Of a stretch of 13,092 bases of DNA, positions 1-7,092 are shown piece by piece. The number at the start of each line of letters is the position of its first letter. The stretch's first letter is position 1. The position numbers and the translations under genes are program-made. The stretch is from Bacteroidota bacterium (lineage in GTDB: Bacteria > Bacteroidota > Bacteroidia > Flavobacteriales > Schleiferiaceae): contig SYCM01000026.1 of NCBI GenBank assembly GCA_005786915.1, positions 1 to 13,092 on the forward strand, read 5' to 3'. The notes under the pieces are model-generated. The model searched no databases and was not told the DNA's origin. It saw only the letters and a program-made list of their open reading frames with translations.

Positions 1-948
1 AAAGGCCAGCAGGACGCGCTGCTGGGCGCAGTCGAGCGCGGAACCTTGACTTTAGTGGGCGCGACGACCGAAAATCCGAGTTTTGAAGTCAACTCGGCCT
101 TGCTGTCGCGCTGCCAGCTTTTTGTGCTACGGTCGTTGGACGATGCGGACTTGATTGCCTTAGGTCGGCGTGCGCTCGCGCAGGATGCCGAACTGCAGGC
201 CTGCCAGATCGCCGACGTTGACTGGGAAACCTTGGCGCCGCTGGGCGGCGGAGATGCGCGCCGCTTCTTGAATTTGCTGGAATCCCTGGCCCTCGCCGCC
301 AAGCACGAAGGGGTCGCGGTCCTGTCGTCGGAGTGGATTATCCAGAACGCCCCCCGGGCGGCGGTGCGCTACGACCGCGCGGGCGACATGCATTACGACG
401 TGGCAAGTGCGCTCATCAAGTCAATACGCGGAAGCGATCCGCAGGCGGCAGTCTACTGGTTGGCCCGCATGATTGCGGGCGGCGAACCGCCCGAATTCAT
501 CGCCCGGAGGTTGGTGATTTCGGCCGCAGAAGACGTGGGACTGGCCCACCCCAACGCCCTCGTTGTGGCCAACGCCTGCGCTCAGGCCGTGGAGCGCCTC
601 GGTCCTCCCGAGTCCCGAATTCCCTTGTCGGAATGCGCAATTTACTTGGCCTGCAGTCCGAAATCGAACTCGGCCTACCTCGCCATTGACGCCGCCTTGG
701 CCGAAGTGCAGCGAAGCGGAGACCTTCCGGTCCCGTTTGCCCTGCGGAACGCGCCCACGCGCACCATGAAGCAGCTGGGTTTTGGCGCGGACTACCAGTA
801 TCCGCACGACTTTCCCGGAAATTTCGTCGCTCAAGAATACCTGCCTGAATCCTTGAGTGGGTCGCAGTGGTTTGTGCCCGGCTCCAGCGCGACCGAGACC
901 AAGTTGGCCGAATTTTTAGCAGCCCGGTGGCAGCCCGCTAAAGAATGA
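1..948 (+). CDS. rarA: Replication-associated recombination protein A (RarA/MgsA), 3' part
   Basis: AAA+ clamp-loader-like ATPase that acts at stalled replication forks and gaps. The reading frame is open from the first base, so the gene starts upstream; 315 residues are present against a usual length of about 420-445, so the Walker A/B part is missing. The visible part begins with the conserved stretch KGQQDALLGAVERGTLTLVG, followed by GATTENPSFEVNSALLSRCQ, which holds sensor 1 and the SRC arginine-finger region. The C-terminal half is the MgsA-type tetramerisation domain, with the hallmark SIRGSDPQAAVYWLARM, AAEDVGLA, YLACSPKSNSAY and GFGADYQYPHDFPGNFV motifs. The stop TGA at 946-948 lies inside the end of the convergent OmpA-like gene, an 11-base tail-to-tail overlap. 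Identification is by family motifs and is secure. Confidence 0.96.
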   Translation, partial: KGQQDALLGAVERGTLTLVGATTENPSFEVNSALLSRCQLFVLRSLDDADLIALGRRALAQDAELQACQIADVDWETLAPLGGGDARRFLNLLESLALAAKHEGVAVLSSEWIIQNAPRAAVRYDRAGDMHYDVASALIKSIRGSDPQAAVYWLARMIAGGEPPEFIARRLVISAAEDVGLAHPNALVVANACAQAVERLGPPESRIPLSECAIYLACSPKSNSAYLAIDAALAEVQRSGDLPVPFALRNAPTRTMKQLGFGADYQYPHDFPGNFVAQEYLPESLSGSQWFVPGSSATETKLAEFLAARWQPAKE

Positions 949-2818
949 GGACTTCGGTGCGTCGGTTGCGGGCTCTGCCGGCTTCCGTCGCGTTGGAATC
1001 GATGGGCTTATTGAGTCCGAATCCTTTAAATTCCAATCGATTAGAGTCAATTCCTTGAACTATTAGTTCTCGGTATACTCCTTCGGCCCGTCGGGTCGAA
1101 AGATCGAGGTTGTAGGCCGCCCCACCTTGGCTGTCGGTGTGGCCCTCGATGCGCACGCGCACCCCGGGATTGGCCTTGAGCCAATTCGCAAGGCTCCGGA
1201 GTTCCGGCATGGATTCGGGCAGCAGCACGTCGGAATCGGTCGCGAAGTACAGGTTTTCAAGGCGCGTGCGGTCGCCCGACTGAATCGGACGCAGCCAAAG
1301 GGTGTCTACGCGGGCATCTTCGCTGCGCTGTTCCAGGATTCGTTGCTCGCTAAGGAGTTGATAGCCTGGTGCTTGAATTTGAAATCCGCGCGGACTTCCC
1401 ACGGGCAAAGCCACCTGGTAGCTGGGGCCTTGGTGCGAAACAGGCACAAAGACTTCAGGGCTTGAAATGCTCCACTGCGCCTGGGGCACCGTTTTGCCGG
1501 TGGCGCGGTCCGCCACCCAGACCGTCCACCAGAGCACGGGCTTGGGCCGAAAGGCGCCCGGAAGGGAAAGGCGGTACAGTTCCACGCGCTCGGAGTCGTC
1601 GCCCCGAAGGCCTCCGCGGGCTAAAAAGGCCTCGCTCCCGTCGGGCCGCACCACCAAACCAAAATTATCGAGGTGGTCGTTCAAGGGGTAAGCCAGGTGC
1701 ATGGGGTCCGACCAGGTCGAGTCGCTGAGGCGGCGCGAGAGGTAGAGGTCGCTCCCGCCCATGCCCAGCCGGCCGTCGCTGGCAAAGTAGAGCGTGGTTC
1801 CGTCGGCGTGCAAAAAGGGCGTGGATTCCATGCCCGCACTGCGGATGGGTGCCGGCAGCGGCTTGACTTCGGCCCAGCGCCCGTCGCGGAGTACGGCCCG
1901 CCAGATGTCGGCGTTTCCCTCGCCTTGGCGGGATTCCCGCACAAAAAAGAGCTCGCGGCCGTCGGCGCTGAGGCAAGGTTGCGACTCCCATTGGCTGGTG
2001 TTGATGGCCGGACCGGCGTTTTGGGCCTCAGACCACGAACCGTCCGGGCGGCGAATGCTGAAGTAAATGTCGCAGGAACCGTACCCGTCTCCGCGGTCGC
2101 AGGCCGCAAACGCCATGACGCGCTGGTCGCCGCGAATGCTCACCGCTCCCTCGTTTCCCGAGGTGTTGAGCGCGCCCGAAAGCGGACGAGCGGTTTGCCA
2201 GTCCGTACCGCTTCGGCGGCTGGACATAATCACTTCGTCGCTGCCGGCGGAGCGCTGCCGCGCCGTGAAGTACAGCACCGCGTTGTCGCCCGAAATGCTC
2301 GGAAAGTAGTTCATGTCGCTGCGGTTGACCGAGTCGCTCAGGCGACCAAAACGATAGTCCTCAGGGCGGAGCACCGCAGCCTGGGCAAAGCGCGCGGACG
2401 CCCGAATGCGCTCGGCGTCGTTCCGCTGGGCCTGCGGCGTTTTGGGCAGGTCCAGGTAGGCTGACGCGGCCGAATCCGCCTCGGCATACCACCCTTGGAG
2501 CATGGCGTTCTGCATCCACCGAAACAGCGCCTGCCGCGAGGCTCCCGCCTCGGCGGCCCGCCCAAACGCCCTCCGGGCGCGCTCCGCGTCGAGCGGCTCA
2601 AACGCCGAATACGCCTCGCCAAGCCCCACCCACGCGGCGGCGTAGTCGGGATTCGACGTCGTCAATTTTTCGAGCAAGGCCCGGGCAGCGGCAACTTGCG
2701 GCGGATCGGACCGAAGCAGCGCCATCGCCTTCTGAAAACGGTTTACTTCTGCCTGGGACTGCGCCCAAGCGCTGCCGGTTACCGCCGCACTAAAAAGCAC
2801 CAAAATCAGGCCGCGCAT
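938..2818 (-). CDS. PorE-like outer membrane protein: TPR, PD40 propeller, OmpA C-terminus
   Basis: 626-residue exported protein. The frame stays open upstream, but the ATG at 2818 begins an excellent signal peptide (MRGLILVLFSAAVTGSAWAQ, cleavage near residue 19). Domains in order: TPR-like helices (about 25-130); PD40/WD40-like beta-propeller repeats (about 165-430, e.g. YFPSISGDNAVLYFTARQ, ESTPFLHADGTTLYFASDG); a small regulatory-domain-like beta region (about 440-510, around ATGKTVPQAQWSISS); and an OmpA peptidoglycan-binding domain (about 520-626) with EGHTDSQGGAAYN, the LDLSTRRAEGV helix and terminal ARNRRTEV. This order is that of PorE, the type IX secretion/gliding component that links the machine to peptidoglycan; the family contains many paralogues, so a T9SS role is inference. 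No PorP/SprF gene is adjacent in the window. A weak -7-like box (TAGGTTTT, minus strand, 2846-2839) lies just upstream and overlaps the box of the divergent Fur gene. Codons around 1010-1085 are unusually AT-rich. Confidence 0.9.
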   Translation of the reverse strand: MRGLILVLFSAAVTGSAWAQSQAEVNRFQKAMALLRSDPPQVAAARALLEKLTTSNPDYAAAWVGLGEAYSAFEPLDAERARRAFGRAAEAGASRQALFRWMQNAMLQGWYAEADSAASAYLDLPKTPQAQRNDAERIRASARFAQAAVLRPEDYRFGRLSDSVNRSDMNYFPSISGDNAVLYFTARQRSAGSDEVIMSSRRSGTDWQTARPLSGALNTSGNEGAVSIRGDQRVMAFAACDRGDGYGSCDIYFSIRRPDGSWSEAQNAGPAINTSQWESQPCLSADGRELFFVRESRQGEGNADIWRAVLRDGRWAEVKPLPAPIRSAGMESTPFLHADGTTLYFASDGRLGMGGSDLYLSRRLSDSTWSDPMHLAYPLNDHLDNFGLVVRPDGSEAFLARGGLRGDDSERVELYRLSLPGAFRPKPVLWWTVWVADRATGKTVPQAQWSISSPEVFVPVSHQGPSYQVALPVGSPRGFQIQAPGYQLLSEQRILEQRSEDARVDTLWLRPIQSGDRTRLENLYFATDSDVLLPESMPELRSLANWLKANPGVRVRIEGHTDSQGGAAYNLDLSTRRAEGVYRELIVQGIDSNRLEFKGFGLNKPIDSNATEAGRARNRRTEVLIL

Positions 2819-2844
2819 AGGCTGCAAGGTACGCGCCGAAAACC

Positions 2845-2852
2845 TACCTTTG
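2845..2852 (+). promoter_or_regulatory. Bacteroidota -7 promoter box (TACCTTTG) for the fur-purA-ostA operon
   Basis: An exact match to the Bacteroidota sigma-factor -7 consensus TAnnTTTG lies 20 bases before the Fur ATG in the 54-base divergent spacer. The same octamer occurs before the B12 riboswitch and pyrD in this window. No convincing -33 TTG element is seen at the expected distance. Confidence 0.6.
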
Positions 2853-2872
2853 GCCTTTGGTCCGCTGACCCC

Positions 2873-3313
2873 ATGTCTGAAAAGCAACTCGAGCACGTAC
2901 GCGACGTTTTTACCCGCTACCTCCAAGAACGAGGCCAGCGCAAAACCCCCGAACGCTACGCCATCCTCGGTGAGGTCTACGCTCAAGACGGGCACTTTGA
3001 CGTCGAGACCCTGTACGGCAGCATGAAGGCCAAGAACTACCGGGTGAGCCGCGCCACCCTGTACAACACGATGGACCTGCTCTTGGAATGCGGCCTGGTG
3101 CGCCGCCACCAGTTCGCAACCAACCAAGCGCACTACGAGAAGTCCTACTTCAACCGCCAGCACGACCACGTGCTCGTCGTCGACCGAGGCGAAGTCAAGG
3201 AGTTCTGCGATCCGCGCATCCAGCAAATCAAGGCCAGCATTGCCGAGCTCTTTGGAGTCGAGGTCACCGGCCACCAACTGTACATCTACGCAAAATCAAA
3301 AAACGAATCATGA
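2873..3313 (+). CDS. Fur-family metalloregulator (zinc-cysteine-poor type)
   Basis: 146-residue DNA-binding repressor of the Fur/Zur/PerR superfamily. The ATG at 2873 is chosen because it gives the normal family N-terminus (MSEKQLEHVRDVFTRYLQER); upstream codons run into the divergent gene. The winged helix spans roughly residues 10-85 (RKTPERYAILGEVY, then VSRATLYNTMDLLLECGLV as recognition helix region). The dimerisation domain follows, with candidate metal ligands H41, H87, H97, H99, E110 and H134. The usual CxxC zinc knuckle is replaced by VVDRGEV (about 102-108); only C73 and C112 remain, so the structural zinc site is absent. Which metal it senses cannot be told. Its TGA overlaps the purA ATG by four bases (ATGA), so it is translationally coupled to purA. 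The family call is secure, the regulon unknown. Confidence 0.92.
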   Translation: MSEKQLEHVRDVFTRYLQERGQRKTPERYAILGEVYAQDGHFDVETLYGSMKAKNYRVSRATLYNTMDLLLECGLVRRHQFATNQAHYEKSYFNRQHDHVLVVDRGEVKEFCDPRIQQIKASIAELFGVEVTGHQLYIYAKSKNES

Positions 3314-4581
3314 AGGGTGCTGACATACTCCTCGGCCTGCAGTGGGGCGACGAAGGAAAAGGTAAAATTGTCGACGTTTTGACGCGCGACTACGACGTGG
3401 TGGCGCGCTTTCAAGGCGGCCCCAACGCCGGGCACACCCTTGAATTTGAGGGCATCAAGCACGTTCTGCACACGATTCCGAGCGGAATTTTTCACCCGAA
3501 GGCCGTGAACATTGTAGGCAATGGAGTGGTCATCGATCCCGTCATTTTCATGCGCGAAATTGACAAGCTGGCGCCCTACGGTGTGGACTGCGGTAAGTCG
3601 TTGCGCATTTCGCGCAAGGCCCACCTGATTTTGCCGACCCACCGCCTGCTCGACGCCGCATCCGAAGCCGCCAAGGGCAAAAACAAGATTGGCTCAACGC
3701 TGAAGGGCATTGGTCCGACCTACATGGACAAGACGGGACGCAACGGCCTGCGCGTGGGCGACGTGGAACTCCCGGACTTTCAAGAGCGCTACGAGGCCCT
3801 GAAGGCCAAGCACCTACAGATGCTCGACGGCGCCGAACACGCCTTTGACCTCGCGGCCGCTGAGTCCGAATGGAAGGAAGCGATGGGCCGCATGCTCCAG
3901 CTGCCGTTGGCCGACACCGACGTTCTGATTCAAGAGGCCTACCGCGCCGGCAAGCGCATTTTGGCCGAGGGCGCCCAGGGAACCATGCTGGACGTGGATT
4001 TTGGCACCTATCCCTTTGTGACGTCGTCGACGACGACCGCGGCGGGCGCCTGCACCGGACTGGGCCTTGCACCCAACCGCATCGGGGAGGTAATCGGTAT
4101 TTTTAAGGCCTACTGCACCCGCGTGGGAAGCGGCCCCTTCCCTACCGAGCTCGACAACGAATTGGGCGAGTCCATTCGCCAAAAAGGCCACGAATTTGGC
4201 TCGACCACGGGGCGTCCGCGCCGCACCGGATGGCTGGATTTGGTAGCCCTGAAGTACGCCGTCGAGGTCAACGGCGTGACGCAGCTCATGATGATGAAGG
4301 CCGACGTGCTGAGCGGGCTGGACGAGCTCGAGGTGTGCACGGCGTACCGCTACCGCGGTGAAGAAACGGCGCACCTTCCCTACCGCCTCGACGCCAATCT
4401 GCTGGAACCCGTCTACCAGAGCCTGCCGGGTTGGAGCGAAGACCTCACGGGCGTGCGGAACACCTCCGACCTTCCGGCTACGCTGGAATCCTACGTGCGC
4501 TTCATCGAAGACTTCACCGGAGTGCCGGTGGTCTTGGTTTCGGTTGGCCCCGACCGCGAACAAACCCTATGGCGCCGCTGA
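3310..4581 (+). CDS. purA: Adenylosuccinate synthetase
   Basis: 423-residue cytosolic enzyme that condenses IMP with aspartate using GTP, the first committed step to AMP. Full family length. The ATG at 3310 gives MKGADILLGLQWGDEGKGK, with the P-loop GDEGKGK (catalytic D14, K17) and the second catalytic residue in GGPNAGHT (H42). Further signatures are STLKGIGPTYMDK, EGAQGTMLDVDFGTYPFVTS, the TTGRPRRTGW substrate loop, MKADVLSGLDEL and the C-terminal SVGPDREQTLWRR. All expected catalytic residues are present. It overlaps the Fur gene by four bases upstream and the OstA-like gene by 13 bases downstream, so the three are almost certainly one transcript. Confidence 0.98.
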   Translation: MKGADILLGLQWGDEGKGKIVDVLTRDYDVVARFQGGPNAGHTLEFEGIKHVLHTIPSGIFHPKAVNIVGNGVVIDPVIFMREIDKLAPYGVDCGKSLRISRKAHLILPTHRLLDAASEAAKGKNKIGSTLKGIGPTYMDKTGRNGLRVGDVELPDFQERYEALKAKHLQMLDGAEHAFDLAAAESEWKEAMGRMLQLPLADTDVLIQEAYRAGKRILAEGAQGTMLDVDFGTYPFVTSSTTTAAGACTGLGLAPNRIGEVIGIFKAYCTRVGSGPFPTELDNELGESIRQKGHEFGSTTGRPRRTGWLDLVALKYAVEVNGVTQLMMMKADVLSGLDELEVCTAYRYRGEETAHLPYRLDANLLEPVYQSLPGWSEDLTGVRNTSDLPATLESYVRFIEDFTGVPVVLVSVGPDREQTLWRR

Positions 4582-5921
4582 GCAAATACCTGCTCTTCCT
4601 TGGGATTGCGGCGTCGGCGACGCTGAGCGCCCAATCCCTTCAGCTCAAGAGGGCCGACCGCTTCACGGTAGTAAACGCGTACGGACGCAGCGTGACCAAG
4701 CTGCGCGGCAACGTGAAGCTGGCCAGCACCGAAGGCGTGTTCACCTGCGACAGCGCCGACTGGTTCCGAGCTGAAAACCGTTTTTTTGCTTACTCCAACG
4801 TGCGTTTTGCGGGGCGAACCGGCACCAGCGTGCGGGCTCGGTACCTTGAATACCTGAACGGCGAAAGCTATTTTTCAGGCGGAGTTACGGTGCGCGACGG
4901 CGAGCAAACGCTGCAGACGTCGAGTTTGCGCTACCGCACCGCCGACCGGCGCGGTTCGTTTGCCCAGCGGGCCAACGTAGCCACCCCCGACGGAAACCTA
5001 ACCTGCCGGCGGGGCGATTTTTCTGACGGAACCTACCGCTTCACGGGCGACGTGAATTGGAACGGCGCCAAAGAACGGCTGCACACCGAACTCATGGAGT
5101 ACCAAACCGACCGGCGTGCGGCAAAACTGCCGCAGGGCGGAAGCCTGGTCGCCGAGGGCGATTCGGTCGTCTTTGGCGCCGGAACCTTGGTGCTTCACGG
5201 CCGCCGAAGCCTCGCGCTCTGTCAGGGCGTGCGCGGCTGGGGCTCCACCCGTCTGTTTCAGTCCGAAACCTGGGACCATTGGCCCGACGAAGACCGCTCT
5301 ACGTGGACGGGTTCGGCCTACCTCATGGACTGGGAGCGCGACTCCACAGAACTCTGGGCCGACCAGCTGCGCACTACCGCCGACAGCGTGACGGCGCGCG
5401 GACATGCCGCGGTGCGAATGCCTTCGTGGAGCGGAAGGGCCCACGAGTGGCTTGGGCACCGGCGCGACTCGCTCTACCGCCTCGAGGGCGATCCCGTCAT
5501 TTGGAGCGGCTCCTACCAAATTCTCGCCCGCACCTTTTACCTGAGCCAAACGGGGCCCGGCGACAGCCTGTGGGCGGAACAGGGCGTGCACCTCGGCACC
5601 CAAGCCGACTCCAACGGACGCTGCGACCAAATGGCGGCGGACCAACTCCGCGCTCGGATTCGCGACCGCCGTATGGACCTCATGGACCTCGAAACCAATG
5701 CCCAGGCGCTGTTTTATCCCGACTCCAGCATGTCGAGCACCATGAAGTCGGCCCGAATTCAGCTCACGTTTTTGCCCAACGGAGAACTCGACGAACTGCG
5801 GTTTTTTCCCAGCCCCACCGGCGGCGTGGTGCGCGCGATCGAGCCCCAGTACCTGCCGGGTTACCGAGACCGCTGGGGGGAGCGCCCCTCGAGCACTGAG
5901 GCGATGTCGGGCCTAAAGTAG
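4569..5921 (+). CDS. OstA-like envelope protein (LptA/OstA family)
   Basis: 450-residue exported protein. The ATG at 4569 lies within the last codons of purA (13-base overlap) and starts a clear signal peptide (MAPLSKYLLFLGIAASATLSAQ). The mature part begins with repeated LptA/OstA-type beta strands, e.g. GNVKLASTEGVFTCDSADWF, YFSGGVTVRDGEQTLQTSSL and SFAQRANVATPDGNLTCRRG, the pattern of the Bacteroidota OstA-like family related to the LptA lipopolysaccharide transport bridge. The second half (about 250-450) continues beta-rich with short acidic turns and no obvious enzyme motif. A role in lipopolysaccharide transport or outer-membrane biogenesis is inferred from family only. The last 61 bases overlap the convergent MazG-like gene. 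It lacks the large C-terminal beta-barrel of LptD. Confidence 0.82.
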   Translation: MAPLSKYLLFLGIAASATLSAQSLQLKRADRFTVVNAYGRSVTKLRGNVKLASTEGVFTCDSADWFRAENRFFAYSNVRFAGRTGTSVRARYLEYLNGESYFSGGVTVRDGEQTLQTSSLRYRTADRRGSFAQRANVATPDGNLTCRRGDFSDGTYRFTGDVNWNGAKERLHTELMEYQTDRRAAKLPQGGSLVAEGDSVVFGAGTLVLHGRRSLALCQGVRGWGSTRLFQSETWDHWPDEDRSTWTGSAYLMDWERDSTELWADQLRTTADSVTARGHAAVRMPSWSGRAHEWLGHRRDSLYRLEGDPVIWSGSYQILARTFYLSQTGPGDSLWAEQGVHLGTQADSNGRCDQMAADQLRARIRDRRMDLMDLETNAQALFYPDSSMSSTMKSARIQLTFLPNGELDELRFFPSPTGGVVRAIEPQYLPGYRDRWGERPSSTEAMSGLK

Positions 5922-6268
5922 TTCGGACCCTTCATCACCTTGCCGTCTTCGCGGTACAGGGGTTGGCCGTCGGGGCCCAGTTTGCTGAGGTTGCTTTGGT
6001 GGATTTCGCGGAACACGTCTTCAATGACGTGCTGCAGTCCGTGCGTGAGAATGGTTCCGCACAAGATGTACAGCTGGTCGCCCAACGCGTCTGCCACTTC
6101 AACGAGGTTGCCGGCCGTGGCCGCCTCGAGGTACTCGTCGTTTTCTTCGGCCATCAATCGGTGCCTTAGGGCCACCAGCTCGGCACTGGGCGCGGCCAAA
6201 GGCACTTCGGACTGGGGTACGCGGTACACCTCATGAAATTCAGACACGGACGCTAAGGACTCCTTCAT
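5861..6268 (-). CDS. MazG-like nucleoside triphosphate pyrophosphohydrolase
   Basis: 135-residue all-alpha NTP pyrophosphatase of the MazG/phosphoribosyl-ATP pyrophosphohydrolase superfamily. The Mg-binding signature is intact: EENDE (E41, E42, E45) followed by EVADALGD (E57, D60, D64). The C-terminal part, NLSKLGPDGQPLYREDGKVM then KGPNYFRPD, matches the phage- and Bacteroidota-type family of single-domain enzymes. These enzymes hydrolyse (d)NTPs to monophosphates, probably for pool cleaning; the substrate is not readable from sequence. It starts at the ATG at 6268, divergent from the small membrane protein gene. A near-consensus box with one spacer base missing (TAATTTG, minus strand, 6292-6286) sits 17 bases upstream. 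Its last 61 bases overlap the 3' end of the OstA-like gene. Confidence 0.88.
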   Translation of the reverse strand: MKESLASVSEFHEVYRVPQSEVPLAAPSAELVALRHRLMAEENDEYLEAATAGNLVEVADALGDQLYILCGTILTHGLQHVIEDVFREIHQSNLSKLGPDGQPLYREDGKVMKGPNYFRPDIASVLEGRSPQRSR

Positions 6269-6275
6269 TTCGCTG

Positions 6276-6283
6276 TATTTTTG
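6276..6283 (+). promoter_or_regulatory. Bacteroidota -7 promoter box (TATTTTTG)
   Basis: Exact TAnnTTTG match, 13 bases before the ATG of the 62-residue membrane protein and in the 28-base divergent spacer with the MazG-like gene. The implied 5' leader is only about 8 bases. No -33 element is evident. Confidence 0.55.
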
Positions 6284-6296
6284 AGCAAATTACGGC

Positions 6297-6485
6297 ATGG
6301 ACAACATTGGAACCGGACACTGGATTTTCGCGGGGCTTTTTGCGCTCGGATTCCTCGGATTTTTAATTTGGAGCTACCGTTCCGATCGGGCCACGCACGA
6401 AATCCACTACCGCGGTGCGTACCGCTATCTTTTGGGTATTTTTGTGCTGTTGATGGTCATCTACATTTTTAAACGAGTTCTCTAA
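6297..6485 (+). CDS. Small two-helix membrane protein, unknown function
   Basis: 62-residue protein that I do not recognise. The ATG at 6297 follows a promoter box closely. Two hydrophobic segments are visible: about residues 8-26 (HWIFAGLFALGFLGFLIWSY) and 44-60 (YLLGIFVLLMVIYIF). They are joined by a polar loop RSDRATHEIHYRGAYR, and the tail is KRVL. The positive-charge pattern suggests both the loop and the C-terminus may face the cytoplasm, but this is not conclusive for two helices. It ends three bases before the DUF6580-like gene and is probably cotranscribed with it. Coding status is supported by its clean placement between a promoter box and the next gene, and by a typical helix-loop-helix layout. 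Confidence 0.72.
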   Translation: MDNIGTGHWIFAGLFALGFLGFLIWSYRSDRATHEIHYRGAYRYLLGIFVLLMVIYIFKRVL

Positions 6486-6488
6486 CGC

Positions 6489-6998
6489 ATGCGCTTCACC
6501 GCCCTTTTCGCCTTGATTGGCGCCGCCGCAACCCGCTTTTTGCTGATTCCCAACGGGTCGGCCGTCTTGGCCGCAAACACCTTGAGCGGAACCTGGTTTC
6601 GCAAGCCCTGGATGCAGATCCTTCTGCCCCTAGCCGTGCTGAACGCTTCAGACCTGGTGCTGAACAACACCGTGTACGCGGGCTACAGCGAAGGCTTCGC
6701 CTGGGGATTTGGCGACAGCCTTGGAATTTATGCGGCGCACCTCGCCGTGCTCGCCTACGCCCAATTTGCCAAGCCCAAAGCCGAGGGTCTTGCCTGGATC
6801 GGACACAGCGCCGCCAGCAACCTGATCTTTTTTGGCCTGAGCAACCTCGCCGTGTGGTACGCCGGCAACGGCTTATCGCTGGCTGCCACCTACGTGTCCG
6901 CCCTCCCCTTCTTGGGAATTTCGTTTGGGGCCACCGCATTGTGGGGATACGCCTTGGGCTTTGCGCTGCAACGCGCCGAGCGCACGGCTAACGCTTAA
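6489..6998 (+). CDS. DUF6580-like integral membrane protein, putative transporter
   Basis: 169-residue polytopic membrane protein. The sequence has about five hydrophobic segments: 3-19, 38-58, 72-90, 107-127 and 135-160. The signature region RFLLIPNGSAVLAANTL, then FRKPWMQILLPLAVLNASDL and NNTVYAGYSEGFAWGF, resembles the DUF6580 family, whose members have about this length and are suspected small-molecule transporters or substrate-binding membrane components; no function is established to my knowledge. It begins three bases after the preceding small gene and ends at TAA 6996-6998, just before a terminator shared with the B12 uptake operon. A link to vitamin or metal uptake is suggested only by proximity. 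Confidence 0.75.
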   Translation: MRFTALFALIGAAATRFLLIPNGSAVLAANTLSGTWFRKPWMQILLPLAVLNASDLVLNNTVYAGYSEGFAWGFGDSLGIYAAHLAVLAYAQFAKPKAEGLAWIGHSAASNLIFFGLSNLAVWYAGNGLSLAATYVSALPFLGISFGATALWGYALGFALQRAERTANA

Positions 6999-7044
6999 CT
7001 CGGTTGCTGGCTTCTCGCCACGAGTTTCTTCACCGGCAACGAGT
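6998..7044. other. Imperfect inverted repeat in the convergent spacer
   Basis: ACTCGGTTGCTGG at 6998-7010 can pair with CCGGCAACGAGT at 7033-7044, giving about 12 pairs with one bulged G and one G-T wobble, around a 22-base loop. It starts on the last base of the DUF6580-like stop codon. It may be an accessory 3' stem-loop ahead of the main terminator, or chance. Confidence 0.35.
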
Positions 7045-7062
7045 AACTAGCCACCAGAAACG

Positions 7063-7089
7063 AAAAACCCGGGCATGTCCCGGGTTTTT
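7063..7089. terminator. Bidirectional rho-independent terminator
   Basis: Perfect 11-base inverted repeat: AAAAACCCGGG (7063-7073), loop CATGT, CCCGGGTTTTT (7079-7089). A U-tract follows the GC stem on either strand, so it can end both the plus-strand membrane-protein transcript (gene stop at 6998) and the minus-strand B12 operon. The minus-strand btuG stop is at 7093, only four bases before it. Confidence 0.93.
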
Positions 7090-7092
7090 GCG

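Noticed and set aside
920..940. Short direct repeat (GCAGCCCG twice) at the end of rarA
   Set aside because: Two copies of eight bases in GC-rich coding sequence; no mobile element or target-site context.
1660..1667. TAnnTTTG match on the minus strand (TAATTTTG) inside the OmpA-like gene
   Set aside because: It encodes part of the conserved propeller, has no gene start below it, and shows the box also occurs by chance.
1673..2464. 263-codon open frame on the plus strand opposite the OmpA-like gene
   Set aside because: Antisense shadow without family motifs; the PD40 repeats on the minus strand are real.
2819..3277. In-frame upstream extension of the OmpA-like gene to 779 residues
   Set aside because: It runs antisense through the Fur and purA starts, and a clean signal peptide begins at 2818.
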